Shown one piece after another: positions 34,268 through 47,100 of a stretch of 64,000 nt of DNA. The position numbers were made by a program, and so were the translations under genes. The notes under the pieces were generated by a model. The model searched no databases, was not told the DNA's origin, and worked only from the letters and a program-made list of their open reading frames with translations. This stretch comes from Nemertoderma westbladi. Taxonomy: Eukaryota; Xenacoelomorpha; Nemertodermatida; Nemertodermatidae. The stretch is taken from the NCBI GenBank assembly GCA_032718475.1, contig JAUCBJ010002115.1, positions 1-64,000 on the forward strand, in the 5' to 3' direction. The stretch's first letter is position 1; every line of letters begins with the position of its first letter.

Positions 34268-35716
34268 CTATCGGGACCCTGAGTCCTCTGAATTAGCCAG
34301 AACATCATAACTGTTAGCCGTATTAGTAGGCGCAGCCGGGACAGTATTTATACCCTTAGGGGAAACCGAGACTGCACCAGTACTGCTGGTACCATCGCCT
34401 CCTAGAGAGTGTTCGAGATCGGTAACATTTGGACTTTTCGTCCTTTCGGGGAGACTCCTCCTCGGTGGGAAGTACGTGTTGATCGTCGCATTAGTAGGCC
34501 ATGTATCCGGTTCCATCAGCTTCTCCCTCTCACTGGCCATACAGGTTATAACGAATGCTGACTGACGAGCTCTCGATATCGGAGCACGTTCGCAGGTAAT
34601 ATCGAAACCGCAGCTATCCTTGATGTGTTTCGTAATAGTACTAGGTTCGACACCCTCGCAACATCCTGCAAGGTAGAGTTTCCGAGTCGGTTGGATGGTG
34701 GGAAAGGCAGTGGAGGAACTGGATCCTCTTACACACTGACTACGTCGCAATGGGCGGCGCTGATGAGAAGTCGTACCAACAGCAGTAGCGGCCAAAGCCC
34801 GAACTTGGCCGCGGCGAGGACGAGCCGGACGATGGCGACCATCCGCTCCAACTGGAATGTAATCAGAGTCGGCAGATGAGTCTCGGTTGAGCCGCAACCG
34901 AGAAATGTGTGGTGGGGTGGCCGAAGCGGCAGCCAGTCGACTGGTACTGGCAGCGACTTCTGCCCAAGGCCTAGTTGAGGCGCTACTAGGCAGTCGGTTA
35001 TTGCCAGGTGGCGGAGCAGGATCCGTAGATGCCGGTACCTGTACAACTTCCCGTGCCTGTCTCGATTCAGACAGATTCTGACAGGACCTATTCCTAATCG
35101 TATTCGTATCAGGTAGAACACCAGTAGGCCTACCGGTAGTGGAATCACCAGAAGTAACTGTGGTTGTGGGTCTGTTGCTGTTCCTAACAACATTATCAGC
35201 ATTATTTTGGAGATTGACACAGACAGATTCAACTACTGCTAACCTGTCCTGTAGCATACTGACCGACCTGAGCAGTAGAGCGACGCCGGCATCGCACAGC
35301 GAGAAAGGAGGGAGAATAGTGAGATCCTTAGGAACAAATTCCTTGCAGGTTGAGGGTTCATTCTGAAGATCGATATAAGCAGGGTAGTCAAAGACATCCA
35401 ACATGTCTACGACTAAATTATGGCGCAGAGAATTACCATTGCACCGTTTAGTCCAGAACGACTGCTTATGAGCGTCCCTATCTGAGCTGGGAAGGAGACC
35501 CAGCAACAGCTGTTTGGATTCTCTTAACATGTCGTCCGTAAACTTAGGCCACGGTTGAACCGTTTCTACGATACCATCTCTGTGAAATCCCTTAATATGG
35601 GACGACCAAAGATAAGCCAATATATCATTCCTGATATGGCAGCAGTTGGATGCCGCCATCCTCCAAGATCCTCCAAGAGTTGTCAATCGTTGACGTATAT
35701 GCGTTACCACAAGCAA
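34268..35716 (-). CDS. LINE ORF1 protein, RRM-like C-terminus
   Basis: 482 residues. The N-terminal third has a predicted structured region (NDILAYLWSSHIKGFHRDG, then WTKRCNGNSLRHNLV). The middle is long, Ser/Pro/Arg-rich and disordered. The C-terminal ~90 residues (RKLYLAGCCEGVEPSTITKH through TINTYFPP) have the spacing of an RNA-recognition-type fold common in LINE ORF1 proteins. It presumably binds element RNA. A start at the Met at 35656 (MAASNCC) is also plausible. Assignment follows from its position before ORF2. Confidence 0.75.
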   Translation of the reverse strand: MLVVTHIRQRLTTLGGSWRMAASNCCHIRNDILAYLWSSHIKGFHRDGIVETVQPWPKFTDDMLRESKQLLLGLLPSSDRDAHKQSFWTKRCNGNSLRHNLVVDMLDVFDYPAYIDLQNEPSTCKEFVPKDLTILPPFSLCDAGVALLLRSVSMLQDRLAVVESVCVNLQNNADNVVRNSNRPTTTVTSGDSTTGRPTGVLPDTNTIRNRSCQNLSESRQAREVVQVPASTDPAPPPGNNRLPSSASTRPWAEVAASTSRLAAASATPPHISRLRLNRDSSADSDYIPVGADGRHRPARPRRGQVRALAATAVGTTSHQRRPLRRSQCVRGSSSSTAFPTIQPTRKLYLAGCCEGVEPSTITKHIKDSCGFDITCERAPISRARQSAFVITCMASEREKLMEPDTWPTNATINTYFPPRRSLPERTKSPNVTDLEHSLGGDGTSSTGAVSVSPKGINTVPAAPTNTANSYDVLANSEDSGSR

Positions 35717-35759
35717 TGGGCAGTAGAGTTCGGAGTTAGACCGGACCGGTAAGCCGGTC

Positions 35760-36008
35760 TGCCGGTTTTAGTGAGGAGTACAGTTCAGCAGTTCAGCAGT
35801 TAGTACAGATATATATAATCTCCAAAAACTATGTTCACTTTCAGGGTAGTATTGGCAGTTCCTTTCAGATGCTGCGCTTTAAATAAGTGCTCGATAATTC
35901 ATGCCACTGTTGTTACTGGGCTGAATATCATCAGACAAAGTGTTAAATCACCCTAATTTAAACATTCGCTGATCATGTTCTATCAATAACATTGTTATTG
36001 TTTCTATT
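35760..36008. other. No gene seen
   Basis: Short spacer between the LINE and the minisatellite; nothing recognisable. Confidence 0.4.
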
Positions 36009-36306
36009 ATTGGTCAATGAGTAGATTAATATATTATTGGTCAATGAGTAGATTAATATATTATTGGTCAATGAGTAGATTAATATATTATTGGTCAATG
36101 AGTAGATTAATATATTATTGGTCAATGAGTAGATTAATATATTATTGGTCAATGAGTAGATTAATATATTATTGGTCAATGAGTAGATTAATATATTATT
36201 GGTCAATGAGTAGATTAATATATTATTGGTCAATGAGTAGATTAATACATTATTGGTCAGTGAGTAGATTAATATATTATTGGTCAATGAGTAGATTAAT
36301 ATATTG
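36009..36306. repeat. 27-bp minisatellite, ~11 copies
   Basis: Unit ATTATTGGTCAATGAGTAGATTAATAT. Because 27 is divisible by three, both strands have long open frames (9-residue repeats MSRLIYYWS and LTNNILIYS); these are repeat artefacts. Copies are almost identical, so expansion is recent. Confidence 0.95.
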
Positions 36307-36504
36307 TTTTCATTTTGTTTAGCACATTATATTTCAAACTAGGTATTGAGCATGTATCGAGCATGGATCGAATGGATGACCTCCAGGATGATGGAAGTCT
36401 GGAGCTCTAACAGTTCAGATCAAATCAAAAGCTCACAGAGAGCTTGTATATTTTTTCTATATAAGTTACACAAAAATCCTGCAATCTATATAATTTACAT
36501 TTTT

Positions 36505-37391
36505 TACATTGCACAACTTTTATTTAGTTAATTTTTAATTTTTTTAGTGCTAGAATAATGTTGTAGCTGTAATATAATGTGGCAAGAGAAAGCAGTCAGT
36601 AGCATTGCTAGTATTGTTATCTTTCGCCGTCGTGATGCGTAATTATAAATTACATAGCTGATGCTATCACACACTACTAAAGGTCCTAACGATCTCTGAC
36701 CATTCCCAACTCAGATAGCAGCTCAGAACTGGAAATGCTATATGTTGTGGGGCGAGCCACGAAGTGAGTGAGCCTTAGCGTAGGGGTACCATTAATCAAC
36801 CTGTCGTTCTGTCGCGTTTTTTTTCAGTATTTTATTTTAAACGTTAATAACTCGGCCAATCCTTGATGAAATCTATCCAAACTTGGTACACACGTTGTTT
36901 GGCAAAAGTTTGAATATTTTCCAAGTAGAATTTGCGTGGGGTCTTCGTGCAGCATCAGTGTAACTGTTATTGCAGTTATAATAAATTTATTTATCCAAAT
37001 TTAAAATGCGTTAAATTATTATTACTGTAGGGTAAATCAGCTGTGTTTCTGACAAATTTTGCAATACATTGGGGTTGTCTGCATGTACCATGTGTACCGG
37101 TACTATCAGGCTGTACTCAATCCCTGAATCGAGAATCCTGCAATCAGTCAATACTGCAATACTGGTCAGCCGGTACCATACACTGCAGACATGCCATACC
37201 ATGTAATCTAATTAACCCCGGCAACCCTTGGGGTGATTAAAGTTTAGGCCTAATTAGCCCAGTACCGGCACCGGTAATAATAATATAATAGTTTAGATAG
37301 TTACCGCTAATCATTCAGTCATTGCTGCATTGGCACGGTACACCGTATTGCTGTACTGCCATTGTCAGTTGTAGTGCGCACCGTAGGTGCC
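36505..37391. repeat. Segmental duplication, copy 1
   Basis: About 887 bp nearly identical to 38385-39273 (scattered single-base changes and 1-2-base gaps). It includes an element end GTGGGGCGAGCCACGAAG (36748) and its partner GCGTGGGGTCTTCGTGCAGC (36935-36954), also seen in family A-type elements. Confidence 0.92.
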
Positions 37392-38384
37392 ACCCATGGC
37401 CTACTATACACAGGCCATGACAAGGACTTTGCTGTGAAATTAGCGTAGGCTGACTGTGCTGATTATCAGATTATGGTACTGTGGTACAAGCTATATACTG
37501 TTAGGTATATACTGCTGTATTGGGGTGGGGTTAGGAATAATCCATTTGTTTTAGCATTTAATCCCCTTATTTATTATAAAACCATTGGAAATATTCGCAA
37601 ATGCCGCTCCATTCTGCCATTACTGTCTGAAACGCTCCCGACAGTCCGATGTATCTGGACCCGAGCAGCCGAGTTGCTTCAAGAGGTGATTAACGGGGGA
37701 ATACTACGCAGTGCTACGGAATTGCTTGTTTGTCAGTACGATTCTATTTGGGTATTTACTACACTCAGACACTGGGAATACGGCGGTCGGTCAGATCGTA
37801 ATGCGGGCCACTGCCAAGTTCCTCATGCCTCACTCCGGTCACCCACCTTGGAGTGCGGTGGGAAGAGTCCCACTTACTGACTTACGTCGACGACTGGACG
37901 AATCGACGAGGATTGCGATCTGGGTTTAGCAGCGGCCCGGATCCTGGTATCGCCTGGGGGAAATGGTTGAACGTCGGGCATACTTGTATCGCACTGGATT
38001 ACGTTCTCTGCGACGTGAAAGTGTGAAGCGAATTCGTTGTCGAATTGGGTCGAAAGCTGCGGGAATTCTACTGTTCTACGGGAGTAAACCGCAGCGGTCC
38101 GGTGACTACGGACGGATACTACTGGGATAAGCAGGTATTTCGATCGAGTTTCTCGTATTCCCGATGCTCGACAGCTCGAGGCGGATAGAGAGTTGGTTGT
38201 GTTGGACGGTGTTGTTCAATTATATCAAACGTATTAAATAATTGGTAAAATAATAAAAACACACCAGATAAAGATACTGAGCTTATGGTAAAGAGATAGG
38301 CCGAACTTACAATTTCCAAATAGATATATTCATATAATATATATGTTAGATATGATGATATGATATGATATGATATGTATATAA
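37392..38384. other. Unexplained, GC-richer segment between duplicate copies
   Basis: Open frame 37473-37880 (135 residues) and an overlapping one to 37929 have no recognisable domain. Around 37640-38130 the base composition is clearly more GC-rich than the surroundings, with CGACG/TCGTCG-like motifs. It may be a decayed foreign or mobile-element coding piece. Function unknown. Confidence 0.4.
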
Positions 38385-39273
38385 TACATTGCACAACTTT
38401 TATTTAGTTAATTTTTAATTTTTTTAGTACTAGAATAATGTTGTAGCTGTAATATAATGTGGCAAGAGAAAGCAGTCAGTAGCATTGCTAGTATTGTTAT
38501 CTTTCGCCGTCGTGATGCGTAATTATAAATTACATAGCTGATGCTATCACACACTACTAAAGGTCCTAACGATCTCTGACCATTCCCAACTCAGATAGCA
38601 GCTCAGAACTGGAAATGCTATATGTTGTGGGGCGAGCCACGAAGTGAGTGAGCCTTAGCGTAGGGGTACCATTAATCAACCTGTCGTTCTGTCGCGTTTT
38701 TTTTCAGTATTTTATTTTAAACGTTAATAACTCGGCCAATCCTTGATGAAATCTATCCAAACTTGGTACACATGTTGTTTGGCAAAAGTTTGAAAATTTT
38801 CCAAGTAGAATTTGCGTGGGGTCTTCGTGCAGCATCAGTGTAACTGTTATTGCAGTTATAATAAATTTATTTATCCAAATTTAAAATGCGTTAAATTATT
38901 ATTACTGTAGGATAAATCAGCTGGTTTTTCTGACAAATTTTGCAATACATTGGGGTTGTCTGCATGTACCATGTGTACCGGTACTGTCAGGCTGTACTCA
39001 ATCCCTGAATCGAGAATCCTGCAATCAGTCAATACTGCAATACTGGTCAGCCGGTACCATACACTGCAGACATGCCATATCATGTAATCTAATTAACCCC
39101 GGCAACCCTTGCGGTGATTAAAGTTTAGGCCTAATTAGCCCAGTACCGGCACCGGTAATAATAATATAATAGTTTAGATAGTTACCGCTAATCATTCAGT
39201 CATTGCTGCATTGGCACGGTACTACCGTATTGCTGTACTGCCGTTGTCAGTTGTAGTGCGCACCGTAGGTGCC
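38385..39273. repeat. Segmental duplication, copy 2
   Basis: See copy 1. After this copy comes the same 25-base hairpin as after copy 1, but with its loop inverted (39280-39304 against 37395-37419). Confidence 0.92.
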
Positions 39274-39537
39274 TAGTCCCATGGCCTGTGTGTAGTAGGC
39301 CATGGTACCACCCTACTACCGGTACCGGCTGACCGGTGGCAACTAGCACTTCAGCACTTGCACAGCAACAGCACTACCGGCGATACACAGGTTGGAATTT
39401 ATGTAGAGTTTGCTCAACAGTACAGATATAAAATAGTTATCTAAATTATATATATTACTATTGACAAGTATTGAAATATATACCGTTATTCGTGTTATCA
39501 GTATTTGCAACATCTGACATTGAAGAGGTGAGAGAAG

Positions 39538-39882
39538 ATGAATACCGGCACTCAACAAAACCAACGCTTATCACAGGTCGGTATGGTTACCTCGAAACCG
39601 GCGCGACTGTCCACTCGAATACAACTTCAAAACACAAACGCCAACAATAAACTGAAAGCGAATCGAACGTCTTCAGAAGAATCTGTCATTGGGACGAAGA
39701 AAAGGAAGCCGAAACCACGGGAATGGACCACAGCTAAGATTGAATGCTCCCATTGTCAGAGTTCCTGGACCGAAATTGAAACACCAATTGCCGATGGGCT
39801 TGATCTCTCAAACCAAAACTTCCTCTGCGGGGTTTGCGCGGCAGTAAAGATTGAAAGTCTGGAAGCTGGCATCCCTAGGTAT
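39538..39882 (+). CDS. Possible LINE ORF1 or orphan exon, Cys-pair domain
   Basis: From Met 39538 about 115 residues precede the junction with repeat family B at 39885. A basic, Ser/Asn-rich start is followed by a Lys-rich stretch (GTKKRKPKPREWTTAK) and a domain with IECSHCQSSW and FLCGVCAAVKIESLE, two CxxC pairs about 34 residues apart, like a degenerate PHD/zinc-ribbon. Such domains occur in ORF1 of some LINEs and in transposon-derived proteins. The frame past 39885 is repeat sequence. Identity uncertain. Confidence 0.4.
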
Positions 39883-39884
39883 TA

Positions 39885-40270
39885 TTATTATAAAGAGCGT
39901 CAGCCTGCGTTTAATAAATATATTTTAATACAAAACAGGTCGAACGCAAAGAGGCTTATAATGAAGACGAGTACTGCATTGATTATATTCCTATAAACCA
40001 CCTGGCTTTGCATATTGAACGTGCGTTTGGAAATAAGTTCGTGCTACCCTTCCGTGGGTGGTAGATGTCGCGGTTATGTATTGGTGGGTGGGAAGGGAGG
40101 GGGGGGGGGGTGCAGATTAAAAGGGGTGAACACGTACTGTCCCCCTTTCTTTGATTAATTGGTGGTGTGGGTTAATCTCTCATAACCTGATTTTGTGATA
40201 CAGTCGCACAATTTTAATTTGTATCTCATAACTGGGCCTCGTGCTGCGCGAAGGCCCCACGAACGTGTAA
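39885..40270 (+). repeat. Dispersed repeat family B, copy 3
   Basis: Matches 9255-9642 directly and 2211-2612 in reverse. It ends CGAAGGCCCCACGAACGTGT. It truncates the preceding open frame. Confidence 0.75.
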
Positions 40271-40797
40271 TGAATGTCTACAAATTTGGTGTAGTAGTAT
40301 ACATACATACTTACATCAGCCACACACTAGGATACAGTTGGCCGCCATCAGCTTTATATAACTTCTCGATTCATCTGCATCAGCGCATTCTGCAGTCACT
40401 ATACCGAGAATGTATGAAGCCTCGTTTGTAAAGCAATCATTATATTTTTGTCAGCAAAGATGAAATCTTGAAAATTTCATGAATTTCGCTTGGGATGGTT
40501 GCTATACACACAAGGCTTTCTTGAGCTGAAAGGCAAACCCAACAGGCATTGAAGTACGCAAGGGAAGCGTGTTGATCTACCCCATCAGCCCGCGCAATAA
40601 TCATCTACAACTTTAAACCATCAGTACTGGTGGGTTGAATAACACAATTAATATCGCCGTAGGAAATTCTTTCTTAGGAAACTTATTTTCTTATAATTAT
40701 TTTATAATTACTTATTTTATTAATTATTATCTTAGAAATTTGCTGTCTTTAATTTCTCTGTAATTTAAGCAGAGGTGGCAGACCGTACTGCCCATCC
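40271..40797. other. No gene seen
   Basis: Unique-looking spacer without recognisable coding sequence. Confidence 0.4.
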
Positions 40798-41095
40798 AAT
40801 AATGTGTCCATGACACCCCCAATAATGTGTGTATGACACCCCCAATAATGTGTCCATGACACCACCAATAATGTGTCCATGACACCCCCAATAATGTGTC
40901 CATGACACCCCCAATAATGTGTCCATGACACCCCCAATAATGTGTCCATGACACCCCTAATACTGTGTCCATGACACCCCCATTAATGTGTCCATGACAC
41001 ACCCAATAATGTGTCCATGACACCCCCAATAATGTGTCCATGACACCCCCAATAATGTGTCCATGACACCCCCAATAATGTGTCCATAATACAAA
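40798..41095. repeat. 23-bp minisatellite, ~13 copies
   Basis: Unit AATAATGTGTCCATGACACCCCC with few variants. The minus-strand frames (MDTLLGVSWTHYW...) are translations of the repeat, three units giving 23 residues. Confidence 0.95.
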
Positions 41096-41175
41096 GTTCA
41101 GTAATGAAATGTATGGCTGAAACCATAATACATTGATACGTTGTTTACTATCCGATTGCGATAAGGTCCTATAAG

Positions 41176-44100
41176 ATAGAAGCAGCAGATATCCCGCTCA
41201 TACAATCACAGACACCGACTTAGCCAATGATATCGTCCTGCCTTGCTGCCTTCCAATAAGGTAGAAGCAGCAGATATCCCGCTCATACAATCACAGACAC
41301 CGACTTAGCCAAAGATATCGTCCTGCCTTGCTGCCTTCCAATAAGGTAGAAGCAGCAGATATCCCACTCATACAATCACAGACACCGACTTAGTCAACGA
41401 TATCGTCCTGACTTGCTGCCTTCCAATAAGGTAGAAGCAGCAGATATCCCGCTCATACAATCACAGACACCGACTTAGCCAACGATATCGTCCTGACTTG
41501 CTGCCTTCCAATAAGGTAGAAGCAGCAGATATCCCGTTCATACAATCACAGACACCGACTTAGCCAACGATATCGTCCTGCCTTGATGCCTTCCAATAAG
41601 GTAGAAGCAGCAGATATCCCGCTCATACAATCACAGACACCGACTTAGCCAACGATATCGTCCTGCCTTGCTGCCTTCCAATAAGGTAGAAGCAACAGAT
41701 ATCCCGCTCATACAATCACAAACACCGACTTAGCCGATGATATCGTCCTGCCTTGCTGCCTTCCAATAAGGTAGAAGCAGCAGATATCCCGCTCATACAA
41801 TCACAAACACCGACTTAGCCGATGATATCGTCCTGCCTTGCTGCCTTCCAATAAGGTAGAAGCAGCAGATATCCCGCTCATACAATCACAGACACCGACT
41901 TAGCCAATGATATCGTCCTGCCTTGCTGCCTTCCAATAAGGTAGAAGCAGCAGATATCCCGCTCATACAATCACAGACACCGACTTAGCCAATGATATCG
42001 TCCTGCCTTGCTGCCTTCCAATAAGGTAGAAGCAGCAGATATCCCGCTCATACAATCACAGACACCGACTTAGCCAATGATATCGTCCTGCCTTGCTGCC
42101 TTCCAATAAGGTAGAAGCAGCAGATATCCCGCTCTTACAATCACAGACACCCACTTAGCCAACGATATCATCCTGCCTTGCTGCCTTCCAATAAGGTAGA
42201 AGCAGCAGATATCCCGCTCATACAATCACAGACACCGACTTAGCCAACGATATCGTCCTGCCTTGCTGCCTTCCAATAAGGTAGAAGCAACAGATATCCC
42301 GCTCATACAATCACAGACACCGACTTAGCCAACGATATCGTCCTGCCTTGCTGCCTTCCAATAAGGTAGAAGCAACAGATATCCCGCTCATACAATCACA
42401 GACACCGACTTAGCCAACGATATCGTCCTGCCTTGCTGCCTTCCAATAAGGTAGAAGCAGCAGATATCCCGCTCATACAATCACAGACACCGACTTAGCC
42501 AACGATATCGTCCTGCCTTGCTGCCTTCCAATAAGGTAGAAGCAACAGATATCCCGCTCATACAATCACAGACACCGACTTAGCCAAAGATATCGTCCTG
42601 CCTTGCTGCCTTCCAATAAGGTAGAAGCAGCAGATATCCCGCTCATACAATCACAGACACCGACTTAGCCAACGATATCGTCCTGCCTTGCTGCCTTCCA
42701 ATAAGGTAGAAGCAACAGATATCCCGCTCATACAATCACAGACACCGACTTAGCCAACGATATCGTCCTGCCTTGCTGCCTTCCAATAAGGTAGAAGCAA
42801 CAGATATCCCGCTCATACAATCACAGACACCGACTTAGCCAAAGATATCGTCCTGCCTTGCTGCCTTCCAATAAGGTAGAAGCAGCAGATATCCCGCTCA
42901 TACAATCACAGACACCGACTTAGCCAACGATATCGTCCTGCCTTGCTGCCTTCCAATAAGGTAGAAGCAACAGATATCCCGCTCATACAATCACAGACAC
43001 CGACTTAGCCAACGATATCGTCCTGCCTTGCTGCCTTCCAATAAGGTAGAAGCAGCAGATATCCCGCTCATACAATCACAGACACCGACTTAGCCAAAGA
43101 TATCGTCCTGCCTTGCTGCCTTCCAATAAGGTAGAAGCAGCAGATATCCCGCTCATACAATCACAGACACCGACTTAGCCAACGATATCGTCCTGCCTTG
43201 CTGCCTTCCAATAAGGTAGAAGCAGCAGATATCCCGCTCATACAATCACAGACACCGACTTAGCCAACGATATCGTCCTGCCTTGCTGCCTTCCAATAAG
43301 GTAGAAGCAACAGATATCCCGCTCATACAATCACAAACACCGACTTAGCCGTCGATATCGTCCTGCCTTGCTGCCTTCCAATAAGGTAGAAGCAGCAGAT
43401 ATCCCGCTCATACAATCACAGACACCGACTTAGCCAATGATATCGTCCTGCCTTGCTGCCTTCCAATAAGGTAGAAGCAGCAGATATCCCGCTCATACAA
43501 TAACAAACACCGACTTAGCCAACGATATCGTCCTGCCTTGCTGCCTTCCAATAAGGTAGAAGCAGCAGATATCCCGCTCATACAATCACAGACACCAACT
43601 TAGCCAACGATATCGTCCTGCCTTGCTGCTTTCCAATAAGGTAGAAGCAGCAGATATCCCGCTCATACAATCACAGACACCGACTTAGCCAACGATATCG
43701 TCCTGCCTTGCTGCCTTCCAATAAGGTAGAAGCAGCAGATATCCCGCTCATACAATAACAAACACCGACTTAGCCAACGATATCGTCCTGCCTTGCTGCC
43801 TTCCAATAAGGTAGAAGCAACAGATATCCCGCTCATACAATCACAGACACCGACTTAGCCAACGATATCGTCCTGCCTTGCTGCTTTCCAATAAGGTAGA
43901 AGCAGCAGATATCCCGTTCATACAATCACAGACACCGACTTAGCCAACGATTATCGTCCTGCCTTGCTGCCTTCCAATAAGGAAGAAGCAACAGATATCC
44001 CGCTCATACAATCACAGACACCGACTTAGCCAACGATATCGTCCTGCCTTGCTGCCTTCCAATAAGGTAGAAGCAGCAGATATCCCGCTCAAACAATCAC

Positions 44101-47100
44101 AGACACCGACTTAGCCAAAGATATCGTCCTGCCTTGCTGCCTTCCAATAAGGTAGAAGCAGCAGATATCCCGCTCATACAATCACAGACACCGACTTAGC
44201 CAATGCTATCGTCCTGCCTTGCTGCCTTCCAATAAGGTAGAAGCAGCAGATATCCCGCTCATACAATAACAAACACCGACTTAGCCAATGATATCGTCCT
44301 GCCTTGCTGCTTTCCAATAAGGTAGAAGCAGCAGATATCCCGCTCATACAATAACAAACACCGACTTAGCCAACGATATCGTCCTGCCTTGCTGCCTTCC
44401 AATAAGGTAGAAGCAGCAGATATCCCGCTCATACAATAACAAACACCGACTTAGCCAACGATATCGTCCTGCCTTGCTGCCTTCCAATAAGGTAGAAGCA
44501 GCAGATATCCCGCTCATACAATCACACACACCGACTTAGCCAACGATATCGTCCTGCCTTGGTGCCTTCCAATAAGGTAGAAGCAGCAGATATCCCGCTC
44601 ATACAATCACAGACACCGACTTAGCCAACGATATCGTCCTGCCTTGCTGCCTTCCAATAAGGTAGAAGCAGCAGATATCCCGCTCATACAATCACAGACA
44701 CCGACTTAGCCGATGATATCGTCCTGCCTTGCTGCCTTCCAATAAGGTAGAAGCAGCAGATATCCCACTCATACAATCACAGACACCGACTTAGCCGATG
44801 ATATCGTCATGCCTTGCTGCCTTCCAATAAGGTAGAAGCAGCAGATATCCCGCTCATACAATCACAAACACCGACTTAGCCAACGATATCGTCCTGCCTT
44901 GCTGCCTTCCAATAAGGTAGAAGCAACAGATATCCCGCTCATACAATCACAGACACCGACTTAGCCAACGATATCGTCCTGCCTTGCTGCCTTCCAATAA
45001 GGTAGAAGCAGCAGATATCCCGCTCATACAATCACAGACACCGACTTAGCCAACGATATCGTCCTGCCTTGCTGCCTTCCAATAAGGTAGAATCATCAGA
45101 TATCCCGCTCATACAATCACAGACACCGACTTAGCCAACGATATCGCCCTGCCTTGCTGCCTTCCAATAAGGTATAAGCATCAGATATCCCGCTCATGCA
45201 ATCACAGACACCGACTTAGCCAACGATATCGTCCTGCCTTGCTGCCTTCCAATAAGGTAGAAGCATCAGATATCCCGCTCATACAATCACAGACACCGAC
45301 TTAGCCAACGATATCGCCCTGCCTTGCTGCCTTCCAATAAGGTAGAAGCATCAGATATCCCGCTCATACAATCACAGACACCGACTTAGCCAACGATATC
45401 GTCCTGCCTTGCTGCTTTCCAATAAGGTAGAAGCAACAGATATCCCGCTCATACAATCACAGACACCGACTTAGCCAACGATATCGTCCTGCCTTGCTGC
45501 TTTCCAATAAGGTAGAAGCAACAGATATCCCGCTCATACAATCTCAAACACCGACTTAGCCAACGATATCGTCCTGCCTTGCTGCCTTCCAATAAGGTAG
45601 AAGCAGCAGATATCCCGCTCATACAATCACAAACACCGACTTAGCCGACGATATCGTCCTGCCTTGTTGCCTTCCAATAAGGTAGAAGCAGCAGATATCC
45701 CGCTCACACAATCACAGACACCGACTTAGCCAACGATATCGTCCTGCCTTGCTGCCTTCCAATAAGGTAGAAGCATCAGATATCCCGCTCATACAATCAC
45801 AGACACCGACTTAGCCAACGATATCGCCCTGCCTTGCTGCCTTCCAATAAGGTAGAAGCATCAGATATCCCGCTCATACAATCACAGACACCGACTTAGC
45901 CAACGATATCGTCCTGCCTTGCTGCTTTCCAATAAGGTAGAAGCAACAGATATCCCGCTCATACAATCACAGACACCGACTTAGCCAACGATATCGTCCT
46001 GCCTTGCTGCTTTCCAATAAGGTAGAAGCAACAGATATCCCGCTCATACAATCTCAAACACCGACTTAGCCAACGATATCGTCCTGCCTTGCTGCCTTCC
46101 AATAAGGTAGAAGCAGCAGATATCCCGCTCATACAATCACAAACACCGACTTAGCCGACGATATCGTCCTGCCTTGTTGCCTTCCAATAAGGTAGAAGCA
46201 GCAGATATCCCGCTCACACAATCACAGACACCGACTTAGCCCACGATATCGCCCTGCCTTGCTGCCTTCCAATAAGGTAGAAGCAGCAGATATCCCGCTC
46301 ATACAATCACAGACACCCACTTAGCCAACGATATCGTCCTGCCTTGCTGCCTTCCAATAAGGTAGAAGTAGCAGATATCCCGCTCATACAATCACAGACA
46401 CCGACTTAGCCGATGATATCGTCCTGCCTTGCTGCCTTCCAATAAGGTAGAAGCAGCAGATATCCCGCTCATACAATCACAGACACCGACTTAGCCGATG
46501 ATATCGTCCTGCCTTGCTGCCTTCCAATAAGGTAGAAGCAGCAGATATCCCGCTCATACAATCACAGACACCGACTTAGCCAATGATATCATCCTGCCTT
46601 GCTGCCTTCCAATAAGGTAGAAGCAGCAGATATCCCGCTCATACAATCTCAAACACCGACTTAGCCAACGATATCGTCCTGCCTTGCTGCCTTCCAATAA
46701 GGTAGAAGCAGCAGATATCCCGCTCATACAATCACAGACACCGACTTAGCCAATGATATCATCCTGCCTTGCTGCCTTCCAATAAGGTAGAAGCAGCAGA
46801 TATCCCGCTCATACAATCACAAACACCGTCTTAGCCGACGATATCGTCCTGCCTTGTTGCCTTCCAATAAGGTAGAAGCAGCAGATATCCCGCTCACACA
46901 ATCACAGACACCGACTTAGCCGACGATATCGCCCTGCCTTGCTGCCTTCCAATAAGGTAGAAGCAGCAGATATCCCGCTCATACAATCACAGACACCCAC
47001 TTAGCCAACGATATCGTCCTGCCTTGCTGCCTTCCAATAAGGTAGAAGTAGCAGATATCCCGCTCATACAATCACAGACACCGACTTAGCCGATGATATC

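Larger units (their letters stand above)
30527..35716 (-). mobile_element. Nearly full-length L2/CR1-like LINE
   Basis: Contains ORF1 (35716-34268), a 97-bp gap, ORF2 split by a 0.64-kb insert (34170-32322 and 31685-30707), and a 3' end (about 30565-30527) reading TTTTTATGGGC...GAATAAAG on the minus strand, the same end as the fragment at 5546-6222. Apart from the insert no disabling change was seen, so insertion looks recent. The clade is inferred from ORF order and reverse-transcriptase style; L2, CR1 or a neighbouring clade are all possible. Confidence 0.88.

Noticed and set aside
36009-36322. Repeat proteins MSRLIYYWS / LTNNILIYS
   Set aside because: 27-bp minisatellite, divisible by three, so both strands are open by chance.
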